Part shown: positions 50,949-58,470 of the stretch, one piece after another
Layout of the letters: each line of letters begins with the position of its first letter
How positions within the stretch are numbered: the first letter of the stretch is position 1
Source: Luzula sylvatica
Lineage: Eukaryota; Streptophyta; Magnoliopsida; Poales; Juncaceae
Reading direction: 5' to 3'
Length of the DNA: 64,000 bases
Assembly (NCBI GenBank): GCA_946800325.1
Contig: OX326960.1
Coordinates: 9,646,893-9,710,892 of the forward strand
Notes under the pieces: model-generated
What the model saw: the letters and a program-made list of their open reading frames with translations, nothing else
Database searches by the model: none
What the model was told of the DNA's origin: nothing
Translations under genes and position numbers: made by a program

Positions 50949-51130
50949 CTATATTCTGTGAAATTTCTTTGCTATTTCTTGTCTAGTTTTGATTCATTAT
51001 TTGACGCATATACTCCTCGTGGAACGAACTTGCATATTTTCCACTATACACATATATTTTCCAACTTGTTGATTTAATCGGGTTTTCGAATACAACGATA
51101 ATTTTACGCACCAAAAACCCGCTCATCAAA

Positions 51131-51150
51131 TGGCGCCGCTGCCGGGGAGT
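51131..51150 (+). other. Primer-binding site, tRNA-Asp type
   Basis: TGGCGCCGCTGCCGGGGA begins two bases after the 5' LTR. It is the reverse complement of the 3' end of plant tRNA-Asp (ending CCCCGGCAACGGCGCCA) with one mismatch, C for T at the ninth base. tRNA-Asp priming is typical of Athila-type Ty3/gypsy elements. Position and sequence fix the LTR boundary. Confidence 0.9.
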
Positions 51151-51283
51151 AATGTTTAAGTATAATTTTGAATAAAACGTGCAATCTCGAGTGATATTTT
51201 TTATAGATTTGATACATTTGAACTTGATATTTCACTAATTTCGAAATTTTTCTATTCTTGCAAGGTACACGAAGTGGAGCAAG

Positions 51284-52258
51284 ATGGATCATCAAGAAAG
51301 ACCAAAATCGCTTCGGGAGTTAATACGTCTCGATAGAGCCGCAAAAGGATATCCGGACTCCATGACAAATCAAGAGATTATCGAGCTAGAAATACAAAAA
51401 TTAGAATTTCAAGAATGGGAAGAAATGGAAGAAAGGAAAGATAGAGAAGAAGACGAAGCTCGAAAATCCATGGAAGAACGAAGGCTCGGTTGGCTCTCAA
51501 GTTCACCTTCAAATCAAAACGATGAATCACACACCGAGACCCTTTATCAAAATCCCATCTACGAACCTCGCCAATACGAAAACGAATCCCGATGGGGTTA
51601 TGAGACACAATCCTATGCCGAAACCGCTAACAAATACTCAAACCCCATGTACTCAAACCCCATATACGAACCTTCTCAAAACGAACTCGAATCTCAACAT
51701 GAATTTGATTGCCAAGTACCACCATTTCAATCCCAAAACGAAGATCCAAACCAAGAATTAAAAAGAATGATGGAGGAAATGATGGCAATGATGAAAGAGA
51801 TAATTGAAAAAACAAGTAATTTCTCGAATGAGATGAAACAAGAAGAAATAACCACCTCTCATCTCGAGTTTTCAAAAGAGGAGATCGTGGAGATTGAAGA
51901 CGATAAGAGCTCAAGTATGGGGGGATTCGATGAAAGCATTGGAATGATCATTGAAGAAGAAAAGGTGTCAATGGATTCGACTCTCCAAAAGACGGTTCAA
52001 CTCACTCCAATCGACGAAAACGCGCAATTATCAAACGAGCAAGAAGAGAAATCTATAATTCTCCAAGGTGAATTCTTTCCATATATCATCAATTTTAATC
52101 CATATAAGAACTATGATGCTTCTCATGATAGAAATTCACCTTGTGTAGATTTATCAAGGAAGTCAAATACATTCGAGACACTCACGCCTCTCACAACTCC
52201 TCTTCATCAAACTCCAAGCGATAAAGCAATTCGAAAAATTCGAAGCAAGATTGAGTAA
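51284..52258 (+). CDS. Uncharacterised acidic ORF in gag position of the LTR element
   Basis: A 324-codon intact frame starts at ATG in a strong context (CAAGATGG), 133 nt after the primer-binding site, where gag begins in related elements. I recognise no catalytic domain and no CCHC zinc knuckle. Visible parts: residues 6-17 (RPKSLRELIRLD) faintly recall the LREL start of Athila Gag proteins. Residues 27-67 are a highly charged Glu/Arg-rich helix. NPIYEP occurs at 90-95 and 125-130, with a related NPMY at 120-123. Residues 156-190 form a Met/Glu/Lys-rich probable coiled coil. An acidic stretch follows at about 198-230. The Gag core seen in autonomous relatives is not recognisable. It may be a shortened Gag joining N- and C-terminal parts, or a distinct structural protein. 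The intact frame in a young element suggests it still matters for mobilisation; that is inference. Confidence 0.7.
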   Translation: MDHQERPKSLRELIRLDRAAKGYPDSMTNQEIIELEIQKLEFQEWEEMEERKDREEDEARKSMEERRLGWLSSSPSNQNDESHTETLYQNPIYEPRQYENESRWGYETQSYAETANKYSNPMYSNPIYEPSQNELESQHEFDCQVPPFQSQNEDPNQELKRMMEEMMAMMKEIIEKTSNFSNEMKQEEITTSHLEFSKEEIVEIEDDKSSSMGGFDESIGMIIEEEKVSMDSTLQKTVQLTPIDENAQLSNEQEEKSIILQGEFFPYIINFNPYKNYDASHDRNSPCVDLSRKSNTFETLTPLTTPLHQTPSDKAIRKIRSKIE

Positions 52259-52690
52259 ATATTGACGCCACTTTCGACGTATGCAAAACAAGTGATACAC
52301 ACACCGATTTCTCTCATCTCCAACATCTCAAAGGGAGTATTTCGAGGCGGTCGAAAAGTAGCGACCCATGTTAGTGCTTCGTTTAATTTTGAAGGAGGAT
52401 AACATCGGCATGGTCGAGCTCGAGACCATAAACGAGAGCGCTAGCGAGGGAGGCAAACCCTCGTACCAACGGTGCAAGGACTACATGCTCAAGCTCAATT
52501 GGTACATTCCAAGATAAACCAAGAATTCCGATTCTCCATCACATCCAAAGGTTGATGCTTTTCATTCTCTCTCATTACAAGCTAACCTTGTTTCGAATTT
52601 TTGAAAATGCCACTCTTTAGTGAGCAATGAAATCATATTAGGCCATCTAATCTCAAGAAAGGAAAGGAAGTCAATAAGGCGAAAATCAAT
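52259..52690 (+). other. Spacer between the ORF and the integrase remnant
   Basis: About 430 bp with no supported ORF of its own. The frame of the downstream integrase remnant is open from 52631 but has no ATG there. The segment probably spans the join left by loss of the pol region, but I cannot place the deletion endpoint. Confidence 0.6.
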
Positions 52691-53098
52691 GTGATCAAGA
52701 CGCTTACCTCTCCAAGATCGGCAAATGATGCGTTTCCTCCGAATCTCCTCGATCAACCTCCACGAATTCCCGAACAAATAATCGCAAAGGTGGGACCAAG
52801 ACACGAGAAACGCGACAAAATGGAGACGACACCGGCAAAGGATGCGAATTCGAAATCGGTGATCAAGACGTTCAACTCCAAAAAGAAGCAAATGTCGCGT
52901 TGGATCGACCCATTTGTGGTGACCAATGTCACACCATTTGGAGTTGTGGAGATTCGAAGCGACGAATCGAATGAATCGTTCAAGGTGAATGGAAAACGCA
53001 TCGAGCATTTCTACGCAAAATTCGAAACAAGATGGATGGAGGAGCAACAAGTCGAAGACGATCAAGCACCACGCATCAAAGGTTGTGTCTCTCCTTAA
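52691..53098 (+). pseudogene. Integrase C-terminal tail remnant (Ty3/gypsy)
   Basis: This frame encodes only the extreme C-terminus of a plant gypsy-type integrase. Numbered from a GTG at 52691, FNS is at residues 61-63, SRWIDPFVV at 69-77, TPFGVVEIRS at 81-90 and FKVNGKRIEHFY at 97-108. In Athila/Tat-type integrases the equivalent block reads roughly SRW-GPF-V, then a G-VEI strand, then FKVNG-R-K-Y. The zinc-binding HHCC part and the DDE catalytic core are absent. The frame is open from 52631, but the only in-frame ATG is at 52820, so it may not be translated independently. It ends at TAA (53096-53098). It is best read as the 3' end of pol kept after a large internal deletion. Confidence 0.8.
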
Positions 53099-53125
53099 CT
53101 TCTTTTAATTTTTCTCTTTATTATC

Positions 53126-53160
53126 GCTTGAGGACAAGCGAAGGAATAAGTATGGGGGGG
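53126..53160 (+). promoter_or_regulatory. Polypurine-like motif 1 (internal)
   Basis: GCTTGAGGACAAGCGAAGG followed by AATAAGTATGGGGGGG lies just after the integrase remnant. The same type of motif abuts the 3' LTR (54621-54657). GCTTGAGGACAAGC-like sequence ending in a G run is familiar from the 3' end of the interior of Athila/Tat elements. This copy is 1.5 kb away from the LTR and may prime second plus strands or be a relic. Confidence 0.65.
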
Positions 53161-53180
53161 ATATACACACAGTCTTTGAT

Positions 53181-53229
53181 TAAAAAAATTAAAATTAAAA
53201 AAAAAATAAAAAATAAAAAAAAAAAAATA
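53181..53229 (+). repeat. A-rich low-complexity tract
   Basis: A run of A broken by single T residues. It has no coding potential. It could be a slipped oligo-A, or part of the junction between two ancestral segments. Confidence 0.85.
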
Positions 53230-53239
53230 TTTTGCAATT

Positions 53240-53273
53240 CGGTTGTAACGGACCTAAGGTCAGTTACAACGGA
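53240..53273 (+). promoter_or_regulatory. Two extra AACGG palindromes in the interior
   Basis: CGGTTGTAACGGA (53240-53252) and CAGTTACAACGGA (53261-53273) match the palindrome family of the LTR arrays. Their presence outside the LTR means the motif is not simply one tandem repeat confined to U5. Confidence 0.65.
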
Positions 53274-53804
53274 ACTGCTTCTGGCAAAATTTGTTTTTTG
53301 CTGAAAAAAATGAGCTTTTAATTGAATTTTTCGACCTTATTTTTGTTTTTTGAGCATCAAGGTTATACAAGCAAATGATTTTATGCAAGTTAAGGGTTTT
53401 TCTCCACCTCATTGAATAAATCATCGATTTTTAAACAAATTTTCACCAAACTAGCATAATTTTACTCTCAAATTTGAAATTTTCACAAATATTTGAAGGA
53501 GTTGATTGAGATCTTGAAGAGATTCTTTTGGGGATTCAAACCCTAATCAATGAGTTCACTAAATTCATAAGTTTTTGACAATTTGATCAATCCTCGATTT
53601 ACATGACACACCATTTTAAATAAATAAACCCATTTTGAACTTGGAATTTCTAAAAAGTTTTGTTTGAACCAATTTAGTAAGTTTTGCTTCAATCTAAAAT
53701 TTGACCATTTGCACTTAAAGGATCCGACCGTTCATGGGGATTCGAAATTACACTAACGGGAACCAATTTGCGCTCAAAGCTTGATTCGATGAGCTCATGC
53801 ACCT
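53274..53804 (+). other. Retrotransposon interior without genes
   Basis: AT-rich sequence with no ORF worth calling on either strand. It occupies the place where Athila elements can carry an env-like gene, but no membrane-protein-like frame is seen. Confidence 0.7.
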
Positions 53805-54082
53805 TGATTAAGTAATGAGTGGTGTGAGTCATGACCACTTGTTGGCTAAAGGGGTGCATGAGTCGTAGTAAACCAAAGTAGCCGGTTCTTGGTGTGAGTC
53901 ATGATCAAGAGTCGATGCGAAAAAGTTTTCTACAATCACGGATTAAAGCGCTTTCGATTGTCGAGTCCGTGCGATTGATTAAGTAATGAGTGGTGTGAGT
54001 CATGACCACTTGTTGGCTAAAGATTGCGCGGATCCATGGGATTTTACTAAGTAATGAGTGGTGTGAGTCATGACCACTTGTT
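53805..54082 (+). repeat. Three dispersed copies of a 35-46-bp direct repeat
   Basis: A 46-bp sequence with core TAATGAGTGGTGTGAGTCATGACC is at 53805-53850 and 53976-54021, identical by eye. A 35-bp copy is at 54048-54082. A partial copy (GGTGTGAGTCATGATCA) is near 53890. Spacing is 171 bp and then about 70 bp. The core contains the near-palindrome GTGAGTCATGACCAC. The function is unknown. Confidence 0.9.
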
Positions 54083-54116
54083 ATCCCAAAGGACACACAT
54101 GGGGACCATCGAAAGC

Positions 54117-54196
54117 AATAACGAAGAAAAGAAAAGAAATAAAAAGAATAAAAGAAAAGAAGAAAAAATAAAAAGAATAAAAAGGAAAGAAAAGGA
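54117..54196 (+). repeat. GA/A-rich low-complexity tract
   Basis: About 80 bp of AAAGAA/AAAAGAATAA-type purine-rich repeats; no coding potential. Confidence 0.85.
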
Positions 54197-54620
54197 GTTC
54201 AAAAATCGAGCGCAAATTGGGAAAATTTAGTAGAAATCGAAGATGAACCAAGTACTAACGTACCGAACGGTTTAAAAGTGACAAATTACATTTAAGAAAT
54301 GATTTTTGCAAAACGGAAAAATTGGTTTTCATTAATGCTTTTTCATGATAATCCTTGTGAATTATGGAGTGAAAAGAATTGAATGATGGTGTTTAATCAT
54401 CTTTTTCGGTTGAGATCATTTGCTCTAATAAACTCTTCGAATTTGTGCAATTCATTGAAAATAGATTCTAATATAACTCAAACTTATCTCTTTCAATATT
54501 AGTGATTATGATAAGAATAAACAATTATCTCGTGAGAATTGAGTTTTGAGATCGATGAATATAATTTCAATAAAACCTATACATGCATTTTTCTTTGTGC
54601 TTGATTTTTACGCTCATCAT
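54197..54620 (+). other. Retrotransposon interior without genes
   Basis: AT-rich sequence with no ORF or structured motif that I can support, leading to the polypurine-like motif next to the 3' LTR. Confidence 0.7.
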
Positions 54621-54657
54621 GATCGAGGACGATCAAGGGTTTAAGTATGGGGGTATT
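54621..54657 (+). promoter_or_regulatory. Polypurine tract region next to the 3' LTR
   Basis: GATCGAGGACGATCAAGGG then TTTAAGTATGGGGGTATT directly precedes the TGATG start of the 3' LTR. The position is where plus-strand DNA synthesis is primed in LTR elements. The arrangement mirrors motif 1 at 53126-53160. Confidence 0.75.
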
Positions 54658-55044
54658 TGATGTGAGGAAAATAAGGCACAAATTTAATGCTTAATTTAGG
54701 GATTTTAGCCCTTGTGAAGAGCAATTCTATATACTTTATTAATCATATTTGAGATAACATGAATATTTCTTCACTAAGTGTGTTTTATTGCTTAATTACA
54801 GGTTTTAGAAGGAAATTCTGGGAATTTGGAAAGTGTAGTTGTCTCCAACACGTCAAGAGGAATAAAAACGATATATTATACCGATATATTCGGTACATGA
54901 ATGAGACGGGAGGCAAACAATCATCATGATAGAAACTTACACAAGAGTCCACACGAAAACCACTCAATCCTTAGCCCTTATCCTTCCCACCTACTTTTGG
55001 TGGAAATTACTTCATTACCCCCAATCCTCTCCACCAACTCGTGA

Positions 55045-55076
55045 CCAATAAGAAGACTCCGTGAGTGCTATAAATA
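55045..55076 (+). promoter_or_regulatory. LTR promoter: CCAAT and TATA boxes (3' LTR)
   Basis: Same CCAAT (55045-55049) and TATAAATA (55069-55076) arrangement as in the 5' LTR. If active it would drive transcription rightwards into the satellite, giving G-rich-strand RNA. Confidence 0.75.
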
Positions 55077-55146
55077 AGACCAAAAGGGCCACGAGTTGAG
55101 TGCCCCCCCTCCCCCGCTCTTCGGAGCACTTTCTCTCTCTCTCGCA

Positions 55147-55178
<32 letters not shown>

Positions 55179-55785
55179 GCAAGTCCAAGAATCTATCAAG
55201 AACACGCAAGAATTGCCAAGAACGAACGATAAATTCTTTAAGATCGATCACCGAATAGAAGCTTACTTCATTCGGTGAATCGGTTTACACTTCGACGAAG
55301 ATCGAGTTGCGAGGATTGAGGTGGAGCTTTCTTCATCCGAATCCACGCAAGCAAGGAGTCGAGCATACGCTATTCCACTCGGGAGCTTTCTTCCAATTGG
55401 ACTTCTTGCAATCTCGAGTTCACTCAATCGGTACGGAGCTTTCTTCGATTGGCGAGTGGATCGGTACGAAAGGAAACGTTGTGTGAGGCGACTAGCTTTC
55501 TAGCATCTCAAGCAACGGAGAAGGCATCCAAGACGAGACTCGAAGCTTTCTTCATCTCTCTAGGTGTTTTCTTTCCTTTTCTTGAAATTCTTGTAGTTTA
55601 ATTTCGAATTGGATTTGTGTAAAGAATTCGTGGTTTAATGAATCTTTTTCTTTGCTCTAATTCTTCTTTGCTTGTTTGTGTGATCTTAGTGCTTGTTACT
55701 TAGTTTAATTACTTCTAAATTTGAATCCAAAACAAACCATCAAACTGCTCCCAAATCAAATCTCAAATCAGAAATCCAGAACTAC

Positions 55786-56125
55786 TTCCGTTATAACGGA
55801 CTCACATTGCGTTACAACGGACTAGACGGTTGGTCCTTTAATATTCAGTTGGTTATACTTCCGTTGTAACGCACCTAGAGTTCCGTTGTAACGGACTAGT
55901 CAGAATTTCTACTCAATAGCATCAACACAAGTGCGTTGTAACGGACATTGCGGTCCGTTGTAACGGATTAACCAATCCGTTGCAACGCAACCACTGTTCG
56001 TTATAACGGACAAGTATAGTGCGTTATAACGGAGTTTCATCCGTTGTAACGGACGTTCATCTCACACTTAGCGCAGAATTTTCACTCAAGTCCGTTGTAA
56101 CGGACTCATATTGCGTTATAACGGA
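55786..56125 (+). promoter_or_regulatory. Array of 12 TCCGTTRTAACGGA-type palindromes (3' LTR)
   Basis: The same array as in the 5' LTR. It carries one substitution inside a palindrome (56044 T, restoring TCCGTTGTAACGGA where the 5' copy has TCCGCTGTAACGGA) and one in a spacer (55973). Confidence 0.75.
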
Positions 56126-56305
56126 CTATATTCTGTGAAATTTCTTTGCTATTTCTTGTCTAGTTTTGATTCATTATTTGACGCATATACTCCTCGTGGA
56201 ACGAACTTGCATATTTTCCACTATACACATATATTTTCCAACTTGTTGATTGAATCGGGTTTTCGAATACAACGATAATTTTACGCACCAAAAACCCGCT
56301 CATCA

Positions 56306-56310
56306 GGGGG
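56306..56310. other. Target-site duplication, right copy (GGGGG)
   Basis: Matches 49476-49480; five bases is the usual duplication length for plant Ty3/gypsy and copia elements. Confidence 0.8.
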
Positions 56311-56904
56311 TAGGGGGTAAAAATCTTCAAAGGGGGGGAAGGGGGTAAAAATCTCCAAAGGGGGGGTAGGGGGTAAAAATATCCAAAGGGGGGTAGGGGT
56401 AAAAATCTCTAAAGGGGGGTAGGGGGTAAAAATCTCCCAAGGGGGGGTAGGGGGTAAAAATCTCCAAAGGGGGGGTAGGGGGTAAAAATCTCCAGGGGTA
56501 GGGGGTAAAAATCTTCAACGGGGGAGTAGGGGGTAAAAATCTCTAAAGGGGGGGTGGGGGGTAGGTGGTAAAAATCTCCAAAGGGGGGGTAGGGGTAAAA
56601 ATCTCCAAAGGGGGGGTAGGGGGTAAAAATTTCCAAAGGGGGGGTAGGGGTAAAAATCTTCAAAGGGGGGGTAGGGGGTAAAAATCTCCAAAGGGGGGGT
56701 AGGGGTAAAAATATCCAAAGGGGGGTAGGGGGTAAATATCTCCAAAGGGGGGGGGGGGGGTAGGGGGTAAAAATCTCCCAAGGGGGGGGTAGGGGTAAAA
56801 ATCTCCAAAGGGGGGGGGGGGGGGGGGGGTAGGGGGTTAAAATCTCCAAAGGGGGGGGGGGGGTAGGGGGTAAAAATCTCCAAAGGCGGGGTAGGGGGTA
56901 AAAA

Positions 56905-57284
56905 TCTCGGAAGGGGGGGCAGGGAGTAAAAATCTCCGAAGGGGGGGGGGGGGGGGGGGGGGGGTAGGGGGTATAAATCTCCAAAGGGGGTGGGGGGGGG
57001 GGGGTAGGGGCTAAAAATCTCCAAAGGGGTGGTAGGGGGTAAAAATATCCAAAGGGGGGTAGGGTGTAAAAATCTCGAAAGGGGGGGTAGGGGGGAAAAA
57101 ACTCCCAAGGGGGGGGTAGGGCGTAAAAATCTCCAAAGAGGGGTTAGGGGGTAAAAATCTCCAAAGGGGGGGGGGGGGTAGGGGGTAAAAATCTCCAAAG
57201 GGGGGGTAGGGGGTAAAAATCTCCAAAGGGGGGGTAGGGTGTAAAAATACCCAAAGGGGGGGTTGGGGGTAAACATATCCAAAG
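56905..57284 (-). repeat. Satellite segment paralogous to 62290-62676
   Basis: Ordered rare variants are shared with the array end at 62290-62676. GGGGGTATAAATC is at about 56971 and 62351. AAAAATACCCAAAGG followed by TTGGGGGTAAACATATCCAAAG is at about 57245 and 62637. The offset is about 5.38-5.39 kb. At 57284 the array continues with further G, while at 62676 it is interrupted by an LTR element, so this copy serves as an uninterrupted reference for that insertion site. Confidence 0.8.
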
Positions 57285-58318
57285 GGGGAGTAGGGGGTAA
57301 AAATCTCCGAAGGGGTGGTAGGGGGTAAAAATCTCCGAAGGGGTGGTAGGGGGTAAAAATCTCCAAAGGGGGGGTAGGGGTAAAAATCTTCAAAGGTGGG
57401 GTAGGGGGTAAAAATCTCTAAAGGGGGGGGGGGGGGGGGGGGTAGGTGGTAAAAATTTCCAAAGTGGGGTACGGGGTAAAAATTTCCAAAGTGGGGTACG
57501 GGGAAAAAATATCCAAAGGGGGGTACGGGGTAAAAATCTCTAAAGGGGGGGGGGGGGCAGGGGGTAAAAATCTCCAAAGGGGGGGTAGGAGGAAAAAATC
57601 TCCAAAGGGGGGGTAGAGGGTAAAAATCTCCAAAGGGGGGGGGGGGGGGGGGGGGGGTAGGGGGTAAAAATCTCCAAGGGGGGGGGGGGGGGGGGGGGGG
57701 GGGGGGTAGGGGGTAAAAATCTCCAAAGGGGGGGTAGGGTGTAAAAATCTCCAAAGGGGGGGGGGTTGGGGGTAAAAGTATCCAAAGGGGGAGTAGGGGG
57801 TAAAAATCTTGGAAGGGGGGGTAGGGAGTAAAAACCTCCAAAGGGGCGGTAGGGGGCAAAAATCTCCCAAGGGGCGGTAGGGGGTAAAAATCTCCAAAGG
57901 GGGGTAGGGGGTAAAAATCTCCAAAGGGGGGGGGGGGGTAGGAGTAAAAATCTCCAAAGGGGGGGGAGGTAGGGGTAAAAATCTCTAAAGGGGGGGGGGG
58001 GGTAGGTGGTAAAAATTTCCAAAGTGGGGTAGGGGGTAAAAATATCCAAAGTGGGGGTAGGGGGTAAAAATCTCCAAAGGGGGGGTGGGGGTAAAAATCT
58101 CCGAAAGGGGGGGTAGGAGGGTTAAAATCTCCAAGGGGGGGGCGGGTAGGGGTAAAAATCTCTAAAGGGGGGGTGGTAGGTGGTAAAAATCTCCGTAAGG
58201 GGGGGTAGGGGTTAAAAATCTCCAAAGGGGGGGTAGGGGGTAAAAATCTCCAAAGGGTGGGGTAGGAGGTAAAAATCTCCAAAGGGGGCGGGTAGGGGGT
58301 AAAAATATCCAAAGGGGG

Positions 58319-58470
58319 GGCTCCAAAGGGGACGGGGGTAGGGGTAGAAATATCCAAAGGGGGGGGGGGGGGTAGGGGGTACAAATCTCGGAAGGGGTGT
58401 AGGGAGTAAAAATCTCCGAAGGGGGGGGGGGGGGTGGTAGGGGGTAAAAATCTACCACGGGGGGGTAGGG
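58319..58470 (-). repeat. Satellite segment duplicated at 61255-61408
   Basis: A rare junction in which CTCCAAAGGGGACGGGGGTAG follows a G run without the usual TAGGGGGTAAAAAT is seen at 58320 and 61256. The next marker, TCTACCACGG, is at 58451 and 61389. The offset is 2936-2938 bp in both cases. The marker TATCAATAG at 59450 and 61800 shows a different offset of about 2.35 kb, so the region is a patchwork of several duplications. Confidence 0.8.

Larger units (their letters stand above)
49481..51128 (+). repeat. 5' LTR of the Athila-like element
   Basis: Starts TGATGTGAGG and ends CTCATCA. It differs from the 3' LTR by substitutions at 50796 (T versus C), 50867 (C versus T) and 51075 (T versus G). 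It also has an extra 8-bp tandem copy of GAGCAATT near 49545-49560, and four fewer TC units in the pyrimidine tract. Contents in order: AT-rich U3, CCAAT and TATA boxes, CT-rich leader, five spaced AGCTTTCTTC-like motifs, and an array of twelve TCCGTTRTAACGGA-type palindromes. Short open frames inside it (50144-50326) are repeated identically in the other LTR and look incidental. Confidence 0.95.
49481..56305 (+). mobile_element. Non-autonomous Athila-like LTR retrotransposon, complete
   Basis: A 6825-bp element bounded by TG and CA, with two 1648-bp direct LTRs (49481-51128 and 54658-56305) and GGGGG target-site duplications. The interior is only 3529 bp. In order it holds a tRNA-Asp primer-binding site, a 324-codon ORF in gag position, a spacer, an integrase C-terminal remnant, a first polypurine-like motif, 1.5 kb without genes, and a second polypurine-like motif abutting the 3' LTR. 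Reverse transcriptase, RNase H, protease and the integrase core are absent. Athila/Tat-type Ty3/gypsy elements of plants typically use tRNA-Asp priming and end in a similar GAGGAC...AAGT...GGGGG motif. The element must rely on enzymes supplied in trans. The LTRs differ by three substitutions and two 8-bp indels, so insertion is recent. Confidence 0.93.
54658..56305 (+). repeat. 3' LTR of the Athila-like element
   Basis: Full-length partner of the 5' LTR, also 1648 bp. It has 13 TC units where the 5' copy has 9, and lacks the 8-bp GAGCAATT duplication; the two indels cancel in length. It starts directly after AAGTATGGGGGTATT and ends at CATCA before GGGGG. The transcript should terminate within it, but I see no convincing AATAAA signal downstream of the predicted start site. 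Confidence 0.95.

Noticed and set aside
52562..53065. 167-codon minus-strand frame opposite the integrase remnant
   Set aside because: The plus strand shows a recognisable integrase tail (SRWIDPFVV, FKVNGKRIEHFY); the antisense frame is a shadow of it.
53274..54620. Env-like gene in the 3' interior, as in some Athila elements
   Set aside because: No open frame of meaningful length with membrane segments on either strand; only AT-rich sequence and short repeats.
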